Assembly: GCA_045538075.1 (NCBI GenBank)
Contig: JAZSQT010000165.1
Location: forward strand, 1 to 32,518
Reading direction: 5' to 3'
Origin: JAZSQT01 sp045538075
GTDB taxonomy: Bacteria; Chrysiogenota; Deferribacteres; Deferribacterales; Mucispirillaceae
DNA: 32,518 nucleotides
Made by a program: the position numbers and the translations under genes
Part shown: positions 15,617 to 24,480 of the stretch, piece by piece
Layout of the letters: each line of letters opens with the position of its first letter
Position numbering within the stretch: the first letter of the stretch is position 1
Notes under the pieces: model-generated
Seen by the model: the letters and a program-made list of their open reading frames with translations, nothing else
Databases searched by the model: none
Told to the model about the DNA's origin: nothing

Positions 15617-16858
15617 ATGTCTATTAAGAGTATCCCTTTTACAAAAGAAATTATAGAAAAAATTATAAAAGATTACCCTACACCCTTTCATATATACGAT
15701 GAAAATGCAATTATTGAAAATGGAAAAGAATTTATTAATGCTTTTTCGTGGGCAAATGGATTTAGGGAATATTTTGCAGTTAAGGCTCTTCCTAACCCTC
15801 ATATATTGAAATTACTTTCAAATATAGGTTTTGGTGCAGATTGTAGTTCAATGGCAGAGTTGATTTTGTGTGAAAAAGCTGGAATTAAAGGCGAAATGAT
15901 TATGTTTACATCAAATGATACTCCAGAAGAAGAATTTAAAAAAGCATACGAGCTTGGAGCAATCATTAATCTTGACGATATTACTCATATTGATTACCTT
16001 GAAAAATCAATAGGAAAAATGCCAGAATTAATTTGTTTTAGGTATAATCCAGGTCCTTTAAAAGGTGGCAACGAGATTATAGGCAAACCAGAAGATGCAA
16101 AATACGGTTTAACTAAAGAGCAAATGAAAGAAGCATATAAAATTTGCAAAGAAAAAGGCGTTAAACGATTTGCAATGCATACAATGGTTGCTTCAAATGA
16201 GTTAAATCCAGACTATTTTGCTGAAACTGCTTTGATTTTATTTGAGTTAGTAGCAGAAATTGAAGATTTATTAAATATAAATATAGAATTTGTTAATCTT
16301 GGTGGAGGTATAGGCATACCTTATAAACCAGAGCAAAATAAAATTGAATGGAATATTTTATCTGAAAAAATAAAAAATGTATATAACAATATTTTCTTAA
16401 ATAGAAACAATAAACCAAAAATATTTTACGAGCTTGGTAGAGCTATTACTGGTCCATACGGTTACTTAATTACGAAAGCAATTCATAAAAAAAATATATA
16501 CAAAAATTATATTGGCGTTGATGCGTGTATGGCAAACTTAATGCGTCCAGGAATGTATGGAGCATATCACCATATTACAGTTTTAGGTAAAGAAAATAGC
16601 CCTATTAACAAAGTTTATGACGTATCTGGTTCTTTATGTGAAAATAATGACAAATTTGCAATTGATAGAAATTTACCAGAAATAGAAAATGGCGATATTT
16701 TAGTTATTCATGATACTGGTGCTCACGGTCATGCTATGGGCTTTAATTATAATGGAAAACTTCGCTCTGCAGAATTATTATATAAAAAAGACGGTTCTGT
16801 AGAATTAATTCGCCGAGCAGAAACTTTAAAAGATTTATTTGCTACGTTAGATTTTTAA
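15617..16858 (+). CDS. lysA: Diaminopimelate decarboxylase-family PLP enzyme
   Basis: A 413-residue fold-type III PLP decarboxylase, most likely making lysine from meso-diaminopimelate. Seen: PLP lysine K56 in FAVKALPNP, glycine-rich phosphate loop LGGGIG (228-233), ELGRAITGPYG, VDACMANLMRPGMYGAYH (301-318), the catalytic cysteine C341 in SLCENND, and the C-terminal HDTGAHGHAMGFNYN. Two features differ from standard LysA: the usual HVGS over the cofactor reads MHTMVAS (187-193), and CESxD reads CENND. I believe this marks a divergent clade, but related decarboxylases cannot be ruled out. The start is moved from 15605 to 15617 because GGAG lies six bases before this ATG. It has its own promoter and terminator. 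Confidence 0.85.
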   Translation: MSIKSIPFTKEIIEKIIKDYPTPFHIYDENAIIENGKEFINAFSWANGFREYFAVKALPNPHILKLLSNIGFGADCSSMAELILCEKAGIKGEMIMFTSNDTPEEEFKKAYELGAIINLDDITHIDYLEKSIGKMPELICFRYNPGPLKGGNEIIGKPEDAKYGLTKEQMKEAYKICKEKGVKRFAMHTMVASNELNPDYFAETALILFELVAEIEDLLNINIEFVNLGGGIGIPYKPEQNKIEWNILSEKIKNVYNNIFLNRNNKPKIFYELGRAITGPYGYLITKAIHKKNIYKNYIGVDACMANLMRPGMYGAYHHITVLGKENSPINKVYDVSGSLCENNDKFAIDRNLPEIENGDILVIHDTGAHGHAMGFNYNGKLRSAELLYKKDGSVELIRRAETLKDLFATLDF

Positions 16859-16862
16859 TGCA

Positions 16863-16883
16863 AAGCCCGATTAAATCGGGCTT
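16863..16883. terminator. Terminator between lysA and hemB
   Basis: A GC-rich 9-bp inverted repeat (16863-16871 and 16875-16883; arm AAGCCCGAT) with a three-base loop lies 4 bases after the lysA stop and 5 bases before the hemB stop. On the plus strand it is followed by ATATTTTAT; on the minus strand only by TTT. It probably ends lysA transcripts and may also serve the convergent hem operon. Confidence 0.8.
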
Positions 16884-16888
16884 ATATT

Positions 16889-17854
16889 TTATAACAATTT
16901 TGCCATTTGTTTTGCATGGTAAGTTATGATTAAATCTGCTCCTGCCCTTTTCATTCCAGTAAGAGTTTCTGTAACAACTCTATCTTCATCTATCCAGCCA
17001 AGTTTTGCAGCTGCTTTTACCATAGAATATTCTCCAGATACATTATATGCAGCAACAGGAATATTGCATATATTTTTTACATCTCTAATTATATCCATAT
17101 ACGCAAGGGCTGGTTTAACCATAATTATATCAGCACCTTCTTTTATATCTTGTGTGGCTTCTTTAATTGCTTCTCTTCTATTGGCTGGATCCATCTGGTA
17201 GCTACGCCTATCACCAAAAGTTGGAGTTGATTCTGCAGCCTCTCTAAATGGGCCATAATATCCAGAGGCATATTTTACAGCATAACTCATAATAGGTATA
17301 TTATCAAAACCATTATCATCAAGTCCATCTCTTATAGCAGCAACTCTACCGTCCATCATATCACTAGGTGCTACCATATCAGCACCAGCATTAGCATGAG
17401 ACACAGCTTCTTGAACTAATAATTCTAATGTAGAATCGTTATCTACATCGCCATCTATTATGATGCCACAATGACCATGGTCTGTATATTCACAAAGACA
17501 AACATCTGTAATTACGTATAAATTTGTGTTTTCTTTAATAGCTTTAATAGTTTTTTGTATAATACCATTATCGTCATAAGCACCACTACCAGAAGAATCT
17601 TTATGATTAGGTATTCCAAATAATATAACAGACGATATACCTAATTTTTCAATTTCAATACATTCATCTACTATTTTATCTATACTCATTTGATAAACAT
17701 CTGGCATTGATGAAATTTCTTTTTTTATATTGTTTCCCTCTACAGCAAAGAGAGGATATATAAAATCATCTACCGATAATTTAGTTTCTCTAACCATTTT
17801 TCTAATTGTTTCATTTTTGCGAAGTCGTCTTGAACGAACTATAGGAAAATCCAT
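16889..17854 (-). CDS. hemB: Delta-aminolevulinic acid dehydratase (porphobilinogen synthase)
   Basis: A 321-residue enzyme condensing two 5-aminolevulinates to porphobilinogen. Active-site lysines are K194 (SYAVKYASGYYGPFR) and K247 (MVKPALAYMD). The zinc-type cysteine triad is present: C119, C121 and C129 in DVCLCEYTDHGHCG, so this is a Zn-dependent form rather than the Asp-rich Mg type. Length is standard. It is last in the hem operon, 14 bp after hemD. Confidence 0.97.
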   Translation of the reverse strand: MDFPIVRSRRLRKNETIRKMVRETKLSVDDFIYPLFAVEGNNIKKEISSMPDVYQMSIDKIVDECIEIEKLGISSVILFGIPNHKDSSGSGAYDDNGIIQKTIKAIKENTNLYVITDVCLCEYTDHGHCGIIIDGDVDNDSTLELLVQEAVSHANAGADMVAPSDMMDGRVAAIRDGLDDNGFDNIPIMSYAVKYASGYYGPFREAAESTPTFGDRRSYQMDPANRREAIKEATQDIKEGADIIMVKPALAYMDIIRDVKNICNIPVAAYNVSGEYSMVKAAAKLGWIDEDRVVTETLTGMKRAGADLIITYHAKQMAKLL

Positions 17855-17868
17855 AAAACACCTTTTAT

Positions 17869-18567
17869 TTAAATAATATCTGCCATAGCTTCAACAGTAT
17901 ATATATCTGGATAGCGAGATTTGATACCTACACTATTTAGATAATCTGATGTAGTAGCACCAATAGATATAATATCTAATTTTGAAATATCTATATTAAC
18001 TTGAGATACGAAAGATTTTGCAGATGATGGAGAACAGAATGTTACTGTATTTATTTTATTATCAACTATAAATTGGTCAACGTAACCTTTTGGGTAATCG
18101 GCAAAATTTGTTTCATAAACTACTGGAGTTAAAATACTTGCACCCATATTGCTAATTTCATTAAGAGATTCATCGCTTCTATCTTTTGCTCCAGGAGACA
18201 AAATTCTTGCACCGTCAAGTTTAATTGAAGTCAGTATTTTTTTTACATTTTGAATATCGTAAACTACTGGTATCCTATCTGCCGATACACCTAAAAAAAC
18301 TTGCATTGCTTGAGCCGTTTTTGGTCCTACTGCAATATAAACTAAACCACGAACTCTATCGTTGTAAGGTGCAAAGTATTTAACGGCATTAGCACTTGTA
18401 AAAAGCACTACTTCGTATATGCCATCATCAATAGTAGGACATAATTGAACAGTCTCTATCATTGGTAATAAAAAAGGATAATGACCTTTTTTAGATAAAG
18501 CATTTACAAAACTGCCAACTTGTTCAAATTGTCTTGTAACGAGAACTTTTTTTGATGTCTTAGCCAT
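17869..18567 (-). CDS. hemD: Uroporphyrinogen-III synthase
   Basis: A 232-residue protein of the poorly conserved HemD family, which closes hydroxymethylbilane with inversion of ring D. Family signs are the N-terminal VLVTRQFEQ, VLFTSANAVKYF (about 54-65), the IAVGPKTAQAM segment and TVTFCSPSSAKSF (about 174-186), repeated Rossmann-like halves typical of the fold. The position between hemC (three bases upstream) and hemB makes the assignment firm despite weak sequence conservation. Confidence 0.92.
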   Translation of the reverse strand: MAKTSKKVLVTRQFEQVGSFVNALSKKGHYPFLLPMIETVQLCPTIDDGIYEVVLFTSANAVKYFAPYNDRVRGLVYIAVGPKTAQAMQVFLGVSADRIPVVYDIQNVKKILTSIKLDGARILSPGAKDRSDESLNEISNMGASILTPVVYETNFADYPKGYVDQFIVDNKINTVTFCSPSSAKSFVSQVNIDISKLDIISIGATTSDYLNSVGIKSRYPDIYTVEAMADII

Positions 18568-18570
18568 AAA

Positions 18571-19491
18571 TTATGAATATATATCCTTTAAAATTTTATC
18601 GCCACCAGCATTAATAACTTCATCAGCTAAATTGTAGCCTAATTTTTCAGAATTTAAAATATCTCCAGTAAGAGATTTTTCTATTTTTTCTTTTCCGTCA
18701 AGACTATATAGTATGCCTTTAACGTGAATTTTATTATCTTTTATAACAGAATGGCAAGCTATAGGCACTTGGCAACCACCTTGTAATTTTCTTAAAAAAG
18801 CTCTTTCGCAAGTTGCTCTAATTTCTGTATCATTATCTTTTAGAAAAGATAATATTTCTTTAATCTCGCTATCATTACTTCTAATTTCTATACCCAATAT
18901 ACCTTGACAAGAGGCTGGCAACATAAAATCGGTAGGAATAACTTCTTTAATATGGTTATCTAACTCTAACCTACGCAAACCAGCTTCAGCTAATATTATA
19001 GCATCGTAAACTCCTTCTTCAAGTTTTTTGAGACGAGTTTGTAAGTTTCCTCTTAAGTCTAAAATTTCTATATCATTTCTTTTTTCTAAAAGTTGCAATT
19101 TTCTTCTTAAAGATGATGTGCCAACTTTTGCACCAATAGGAAGTTCGGCTATAGTATTATACCTAATAGAAACAAAAGCATCGTTAGGTGAAGCTGACTT
19201 TGGAGAAGCGTATAATTCTAAACCTTCTGGCAGTTCCATTGGAACATCTTTCATACTGTGGACTGCAATATCTGCTTGCATATTAAGTAATGCAACTTCT
19301 ATTTCTTTAACAAACAATCCTTTTCCACCAATCTTTGCTAATGGAACATCTAAAATTTTATCTCCAGTAGTTTTTATAATATTTAATTTACAAGGGATAT
19401 TATGTTTTTCTTCTATAGATTTTTTTATAAATTCTGCTTGCCATAAAGCTAACAAACTTCCTCTTGTTGCAATGACTATTTCTTTTTTCAT
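18571..19491 (-). CDS. hemC: Porphobilinogen deaminase (hydroxymethylbilane synthase)
   Basis: A 306-residue enzyme that polymerises four porphobilinogens on a dipyrromethane cofactor. Seen: ATRGSLLALWQAEF at the N terminus, the catalytic aspartate D82 in HSMKDVP, VGTSSLRRKLQL (123-134), LRGNLQTRL, and the cofactor-binding cysteine C240 in GGCQVPIA. Length is usual. It lies 15 bp after hemA and 3 bp before hemD. Confidence 0.97.
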   Translation of the reverse strand: MKKEIVIATRGSLLALWQAEFIKKSIEEKHNIPCKLNIIKTTGDKILDVPLAKIGGKGLFVKEIEVALLNMQADIAVHSMKDVPMELPEGLELYASPKSASPNDAFVSIRYNTIAELPIGAKVGTSSLRRKLQLLEKRNDIEILDLRGNLQTRLKKLEEGVYDAIILAEAGLRRLELDNHIKEVIPTDFMLPASCQGILGIEIRSNDSEIKEILSFLKDNDTEIRATCERAFLRKLQGGCQVPIACHSVIKDNKIHVKGILYSLDGKEKIEKSLTGDILNSEKLGYNLADEVINAGGDKILKDIYS

Positions 19492-19506
19492 TATTTAAAA
19501 CTCCAA

Positions 19507-20769
19507 TTATTTTTCTAAAAATATGATATTAATTGCATCACCTATTGAATATTTTCTGCCATCTGTAGCATGTTGTTTAAGATTTGTAAAAGGAGTATGC
19601 AAGATTTTGTTGATTGTAGATACAACAAGGTGATTTAATTTTGCAATTTCATCTGGGTCTGTAACTTTATTTTTATCACAAAATTTTCTCAACTCTTCAA
19701 TTCGTGCTTCATCAAAGGAAGTTTTTAATTTTTTAATTACTGGTGCAATTTTAAGAGCTTCCATAGACTCATTAAAACTATCAATTGCGATATTAATTAT
19801 ATCTATTGCTTTTTTTGCTTCTTTTTCTCTCTCTTTTTTATTGGCTTCAACTACACTTTTTAAATCATCTATATCATAAACATAAATATTGGCAACCTCA
19901 GCACCTTTTGGATCAATATCACGAGGAACTGCAATATCTATAAAAAACATAGGTCTAAACTTTCTTTTAGCCATAGCATTTTTCATCATTTCTGATGTAA
20001 CAACGTAATCTGGTGCACCAGTTGAGCTAATAATAATATCAGCTTCCCATAATCTATTACTAAGTTCATCAAAGCTAAAAGCATCACCATTAAATTCGTC
20101 TGCTAATTTTTTTGCTTTTTCAAAAGTTCTATTAGTAACTGTAATAGATCCAATATTAGAGCCAACAAGATGACGCACAGCAAGTTCACACATTTCGCCA
20201 GCTCCAATAATTAATGCTTTAGCTTCATTAAGGTTGCTAAAAATCTTTTTAGATAATTCAACAGCAGCGTAGCTAACAGAAACTGGATTTTCTGATATGC
20301 CAGTATAAGTTCTAACTCTTTTAGCAGTTTTTAAAGTAAATTCGTAAAGTTTGTTTAAAAAATTTCCAAAACCACCGTATTCTTTAGAATGTTCAAAGGC
20401 AGTTTTAACTTGTCCAAAAATTTGAGGTTCACCTAAAACGAGGCTATCAAGTCCAGAAGCTACAGAAAAAATATGTTTTACTGCATTATCGCTATACTTG
20501 TAATATGTATATTTATCTAATTCATTATTATCTAATCCACAATAATTTGCTACTAAATCAACAATATTTGATTTTTTGTATTCTACAAAATCTGTTACAA
20601 TGTAATATTCAACTCTATTACAAGTAGATAAAATACATACTTCAAAAATATGATTATCAGACATCATTTTGTTATAAATTTCTTCAAGATGTTCGCTTTT
20701 TACGGCAAAACGTTCACGAATATTAACTGGTGCACTATTATGGTTTAATCCTAATACTTCAATTTGCAT
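19507..20769 (-). CDS. hemA: Glutamyl-tRNA reductase
   Basis: A 420-residue NADPH-dependent enzyme that reduces glutamyl-tRNA to glutamate-1-semialdehyde, the first committed step of the C5 heme pathway. Seen: GLNHNSAPVNIRERFA, the catalytic C50 in STCNRVEYY, SGLDSLVLGEPQI, the nucleotide-binding ALIIGAGEM, and a C-terminal dimerisation helix. The companion hemL is not in the window. It is three bases after the ccsA-like gene and leads hemC-hemD-hemB. Confidence 0.97.
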   Translation of the reverse strand: MQIEVLGLNHNSAPVNIRERFAVKSEHLEEIYNKMMSDNHIFEVCILSTCNRVEYYIVTDFVEYKKSNIVDLVANYCGLDNNELDKYTYYKYSDNAVKHIFSVASGLDSLVLGEPQIFGQVKTAFEHSKEYGGFGNFLNKLYEFTLKTAKRVRTYTGISENPVSVSYAAVELSKKIFSNLNEAKALIIGAGEMCELAVRHLVGSNIGSITVTNRTFEKAKKLADEFNGDAFSFDELSNRLWEADIIISSTGAPDYVVTSEMMKNAMAKRKFRPMFFIDIAVPRDIDPKGAEVANIYVYDIDDLKSVVEANKKEREKEAKKAIDIINIAIDSFNESMEALKIAPVIKKLKTSFDEARIEELRKFCDKNKVTDPDEIAKLNHLVVSTINKILHTPFTNLKQHATDGRKYSIGDAINIIFLEK

Positions 20770-20772
20770 AAA

Positions 20773-21570
20773 TCACCTAATAAGAAATACTGCTACACCT
20801 ATATAGGCAATAAGCATACTTAAAAATCCTAAAATTGTTAACACTGCTATTTTATGAGGAGATAAGCCTTTATAATGTTTTACTGATATAATTATAGAAA
20901 AAACTACCCACGTAATAATAGAAAAAACAACTTTCAATGAAATTAATATATTTTCTAATCCGTCATCAATAATCCAAGCAAAGCCTAATAATATACCTAT
21001 AGTAAAAAAATAAAAACCTATTTTTAATGATGAAGATGTAATGCTATTTATAGTATCAAGAGGAGGAAAACGTTGAAATATTTTACCAAAATTTTTGCCT
21101 TTTAATTGGCGTTCTTGGAAAAGATACATAATAGATGTTAAAAATGAAGCAATAAAAAAAGTTGAGCCTAATATAACAAAAGGTAAATGACCGTATTTCC
21201 ATACAGAATCAACTATAGCAGTAGTAGGATATTCAAGAGTTGTTGGAAAATATACTATAGCAATTATTGAAAAAATAATATTAAAAGGGCTAATAAACAT
21301 TCCCACTAAAGGTCTTTCAAATTTAATATAAAGGATAAAATACGTAACAACAAAAGCTGCAGATATTATAGATATAAACCCAAATATACTGAATGTAGGA
21401 AAATTGCCAGAATGACACCATACGGCAAGTAACTCTACAATATTTATTAGACAACCTAAACCCATAAATATATTAAAAAAAGTTTTTAATATACGGCTAC
21501 CTAAGGTAAAAAAAAGTAATATATTAGAAAATGCTATTATGTAAATCATAAGGGCAATATATGAAATCAT
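20773..21570 (-). CDS. HemX/CcsA-like eight-helix membrane protein lacking the WWD motif
   Basis: A 265-residue polytopic membrane protein with about eight hydrophobic segments, of the cytochrome c assembly family (PF01578) in its HemX-like form. Position ahead of hemA is the usual one for such proteins, where they are thought to affect HemA level or heme handling. The C-terminal part aligns by eye with the family (LGFAWI at about 212, ITWVVFSI, then a KHYKG loop), but the tryptophan-rich heme-handling motif between them (WGxYWxWDPKE in true CcsA/ResC) is replaced by DGLENILISLKVV. So it is unlikely to be a cytochrome c synthase itself. GGAG lies seven bases before the ATG. It is first in the hem operon. 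Confidence 0.85.
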   Translation of the reverse strand: MISYIALMIYIIAFSNILLFFTLGSRILKTFFNIFMGLGCLINIVELLAVWCHSGNFPTFSIFGFISIISAAFVVTYFILYIKFERPLVGMFISPFNIIFSIIAIVYFPTTLEYPTTAIVDSVWKYGHLPFVILGSTFFIASFLTSIMYLFQERQLKGKNFGKIFQRFPPLDTINSITSSSLKIGFYFFTIGILLGFAWIIDDGLENILISLKVVFSIITWVVFSIIISVKHYKGLSPHKIAVLTILGFLSMLIAYIGVAVFLIR

Positions 21571-21686
21571 AATTAAACTCCAAATGCCTTAAATATCTAT
21601 ATAATATATTATATATCAAATCCAAAATAAATTTAAAAGTGAAAAAATATCTTTAAACTTTCGTCAATTTATGATATTGCCAAAAG

Positions 21687-23054
21687 ATGACTTTACATGA
21701 AAAATTTAATATTGTTAAGAAAAAAATAAAAAACGACTTAGTTGCCTTAAATATTCCATCTTTATTAAAACAAAGTTGGAGTATGAGTTGGCCAATGATG
21801 ATAATAATGTTTTTTGAGTTTATAATGAACTTAACAGACGTTTATATTGCTGGTCTTTTAGGAAAAGAGATAAAAGCTGCCGTTGGCTTATCAACTCAAG
21901 TATATAGTTTTTTTATAATGGCTGGTCATGCTATTACAATGGGAACAGTTTCTGTTGTTTCTAAATTATATTCATCTGGTGATAAACTTAAGTTTAAATC
22001 ATCAGTTTTTACTGCAGTTTTATCATCTTGTATTGCTGGTGCTATTATTGGCATTTTAGGTATAACTTTTTCATCAAATGTAATCAATTTTTTAAATGCT
22101 CCAGAAAGTGTAAAAGAATACGGGATTACCTTATTGAAAATATATTCTTTAGGTGTATTTTTCCATATGATGCTAATAAATATGAATGGTGTTTTACGTT
22201 CTTGTGGCAATATGAAAACTTCAATGTATATTATGGTTCTTGCATCAATATTAAATATTTTATTAAATTTATATTTTATATATTTTACTGATTTAGGATT
22301 TAAAGGTATAGCTCTTTCTACTGCTATTAGTATATTAGTTTCATATTTAATAGCCTTATATATGATTTATAAAATTCTTGATAATTATTATAAATTTTCT
22401 GGATCTATATTAAAGCAAATATTATCTATCGGTTGGCCTAGTGGTATAATTTCTATTAGTTGGCAAATTAGTTCTACAATTTTGTTTGTTATTCTTGCCC
22501 TATTACCAAATAGCGTTGAAGCAATGGCAGCATATACTACTGGGCTAAGGATAGAGGCAGCTATATTTATGCCAGCTTTTGCTTTTAATATGGCAAATGC
22601 AGTTATAGTTGGCAATTTAATGGGACAAAAACGTTTTAATGATGCTTTTAAAGCAGGTTTTACTACTGCTATAATGTCTGTAACAGTCATATCTATAATG
22701 GTAGTAATAGTAATTAGTAACGCATATTCTATTGCATCTTTATTAGACAAAAACGAAGCAGTTATTAATGAAGTTTTAAAATATCTGTATATATGTATGA
22801 TTTCTGAACCTTTTATTGCCTTAAACCTTGCTATGAGTGGAGCATTAAATGGGGCTGGAGACACTAAAGCATTAATGAGATATACAATTTTTACATTATG
22901 GATAGTTAGGATACCTATTACTTATATTTTTGGTATATCATTAGGATTTGGTAGTGTGGGTATATGGTGGGCATTAAATATTGGATTTTTTATCCAGTCA
23001 ATGCTTACAACAAGAAGATTTATATCTAAAAAATGGCAAAATTTACAGATATAA
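21687..23054 (+). CDS. MATE family multidrug efflux transporter
   Basis: A 455-residue inner-membrane protein with twelve predicted helices in two halves, of the multidrug and toxic compound extrusion (NorM/DinF-like) superfamily, which exports cationic compounds using Na+ or H+. Family signs: SWPMMIIMFFEFIMNLTDVYIAG (seen across about 32-56), VYSFFIMAGHAITMGT, the second-half IGWPSGIISISWQ near 249 and GALNGAGDTK near 388. A 25-30 residue amphipathic extension precedes the first helix. The ATG at 21687 has no clear Shine-Dalgarno, but an in-frame stop lies just upstream. Substrate unknown. The next gene follows after about 63 bp on the same strand. Confidence 0.92.
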   Translation: MTLHEKFNIVKKKIKNDLVALNIPSLLKQSWSMSWPMMIIMFFEFIMNLTDVYIAGLLGKEIKAAVGLSTQVYSFFIMAGHAITMGTVSVVSKLYSSGDKLKFKSSVFTAVLSSCIAGAIIGILGITFSSNVINFLNAPESVKEYGITLLKIYSLGVFFHMMLINMNGVLRSCGNMKTSMYIMVLASILNILLNLYFIYFTDLGFKGIALSTAISILVSYLIALYMIYKILDNYYKFSGSILKQILSIGWPSGIISISWQISSTILFVILALLPNSVEAMAAYTTGLRIEAAIFMPAFAFNMANAVIVGNLMGQKRFNDAFKAGFTTAIMSVTVISIMVVIVISNAYSIASLLDKNEAVINEVLKYLYICMISEPFIALNLAMSGALNGAGDTKALMRYTIFTLWIVRIPITYIFGISLGFGSVGIWWALNIGFFIQSMLTTRRFISKKWQNLQI

Positions 23055-23117
23055 AATCTATTATTTGACAATAGTTAATAAAAGTATTAGATTTACTCTT
23101 TATTTTTGGAGAATATT

Positions 23118-23990
23118 TTGAAACAAATTACAGAATTTAATAAATTAGAATATAGCCATAGAATGCGTTTAGCACCAATTTTAAGGGCAAAAAATGCGTA
23201 TTTATCAGAATACAGTTTTACTAATGCTTACCTTTTTCGTAAGCCTCACGATTATCACGTTGCCTTTTTTGATGGTTGCACTTTTTTAAAAGGTATAACT
23301 TACGATGGTTTCTCTTATATGATGCCAGTATGTCCTATAGAAAATATACCTTTAGACAAGATATTAATTATGGCAAAAGAAGTAGATTTTTTCTTTCCTA
23401 TCCAAGAAAATCAACTTGATTTTTTTCCGACTAAATATTTTGAATATAGTTTTATGGACGGAGATTCTGATTATATTTATTTAACAGAACGCCTTGCAAC
23501 TCTTGCAGGTAGAAAATTGTCTAAAAAAAGAAATTTATTAAAACAGTATAATGAAAGTTACGTTACTAAAGATTTGCCTTTAACTTCTGATTTATTTAAT
23601 GATGCAAAATTGATTTTAGATACTTGGCAACAAGAAATTAGCGAGACAGTTAATCATGGTTCAGATTACGATGAGACTTTAGAAGCTCTTGAAAAATTAG
23701 ACGAATTTCGTTTAAGGGGAATGATTTGTTACGCAGATAATAAACCTTCTGGTTTCGTTTTAGGAGAAGAATTAAATGACGAAACTTTCGTATTACATTT
23801 TGCAAAAGCTAGTAGAAAATATAAAGGAGTGTTTCAACATCTATACAACTCCTTTGCAAAATCTGTTGTAGATACTTATAAATATCTAAATTTTGAGCAA
23901 GATTTAGGAAAAGACACTTTAAGACAAGCAAAATCAACTTATTATCCAGATATTATGATGAAAAAATATAGAGTTAGCTTAAAAAAATAA
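23118..23990 (+). CDS. DUF2156 family protein (GNAT-fold, phosphatidylglycerol lysyltransferase C-domain-like)
   Basis: A 290-residue soluble protein of the DUF2156 family, which shares its tandem GNAT-like fold with the catalytic domain of MprF lysyltransferases and FemX-type aminoacyl transferases. Family stretches: SEYSFTNAYLFR near the N terminus, DYIYLTERLATLAGRKLSKKRNLL (in pieces, about 118-140), GFVLGEEL, and NFEQDLGKDTLRQAK near the C terminus. No membrane domain is fused. I chose the TTG at 23118, because GGAG lies exactly six bases before it; the longer frame would begin at a TTG (23106) without a ribosome site. Substrate unknown. It may be co-transcribed with the MATE gene. Confidence 0.87.
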   Translation: MKQITEFNKLEYSHRMRLAPILRAKNAYLSEYSFTNAYLFRKPHDYHVAFFDGCTFLKGITYDGFSYMMPVCPIENIPLDKILIMAKEVDFFFPIQENQLDFFPTKYFEYSFMDGDSDYIYLTERLATLAGRKLSKKRNLLKQYNESYVTKDLPLTSDLFNDAKLILDTWQQEISETVNHGSDYDETLEALEKLDEFRLRGMICYADNKPSGFVLGEELNDETFVLHFAKASRKYKGVFQHLYNSFAKSVVDTYKYLNFEQDLGKDTLRQAKSTYYPDIMMKKYRVSLKK

Positions 23991-24067
23991 TTTTAATTAT
24001 ATAAAGCATAAGTCATTAATAATAAAAACAATAAATTATAAATCGCAAAATATACTTATATTATTTC

Positions 24068-24406
24068 TTATAATTTTTTATAAAAGGAATGTAGGCAATC
24101 AACAGTATTTTTAATCGTATCTATAACTATTTGACGTTTATCCTCTGGAAAATCATCTAATATTTTACTTATATGATAAATATCAATACTGTAAGGATTA
24201 CTATTAATAATTACTTCAACGGGAATATCTAAGTAATTAGCGATTTTTAATATAGTGTCAAAAGAAATATTTTCTTTATTGCCAGTTAAAAATCCATTTA
24301 AAGTTCTCAGAGAAACTTTTATTTCACTTGATAACTTATGTTGAGTAATGCCTGAGTCCTTAATTGCCTTCAATATATTGTTTCTAATTACTGCTATATC
24401 TATCAT
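24068..24406 (-). CDS. XRE-family HTH transcriptional regulator
   Basis: A 112-residue DNA-binding protein. Residues about 8-62 form a Cro/CI-type helix-turn-helix domain: NNILKAIKDSGITQHKLS, then the recognition helix region KVSLRTLNGFLTG, and the FDTILKIANYLDIPVEVI closing helix. The C-terminal 40 residues (DDFPEDKRQIVIDTIKNTV) resemble the helix common in small regulators of this kind and may mediate dimerisation. It is divergent from the secreted nuclease gene, with 74 bp between the two starts and a 15-bp palindrome 12 bases upstream of its own start, so autoregulation and control of the nuclease are plausible inferences. Confidence 0.88.
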   Translation of the reverse strand: MIDIAVIRNNILKAIKDSGITQHKLSSEIKVSLRTLNGFLTGNKENISFDTILKIANYLDIPVEVIINSNPYSIDIYHISKILDDFPEDKRQIVIDTIKNTVDCLHSFYKKL

Positions 24407-24417
24407 ATTTAATGACT

Positions 24418-24432
24418 TTACTTTTAAAGTAA
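24418..24432. promoter_or_regulatory. Palindromic candidate operator for the XRE regulator
   Basis: TTACTTT and AAAGTAA form perfect 7-bp half-sites around one central base, with a looser flanking extension (ACTT...AAGT). It lies in the 74-bp gap between the divergent regulator and nuclease genes, upstream of a perfect TATAAT. An operator role is inferred from position and symmetry. Confidence 0.4.
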
Positions 24433-24457
24433 TTAAGTGTATGTAGTAAAATAATTC

Positions 24458-24463
24458 TATAAT
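24458..24463 (+). promoter_or_regulatory. Candidate -10 element of the endonuclease gene
   Basis: A perfect TATAAT lies 17 bases ahead of the nuclease start codon. No good -35 is seen at 16-18 bases upstream (AAGTGT), as would suit a regulated promoter. The resulting leader would be only about 10 bases, with little room for a ribosome site. Confidence 0.35.
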
Positions 24464-24480
24464 ATGGAAATATACTTCTA

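Noticed and set aside
19028..19498. 156-residue plus-strand frame with hydrophobic segments
   Set aside because: Antisense to hemC across its conserved active-site region.
21571..21686. Promoter for the hem operon in the hemX-MATE gap
   Set aside because: Many TATA-like strings occur, but none pairs with a convincing -35; a promoter must exist but I cannot place it.
22388..22864. 158-residue minus-strand frame
   Set aside because: Antisense to the MATE transporter; hydrophobic codons mirror into a membrane-like shadow.
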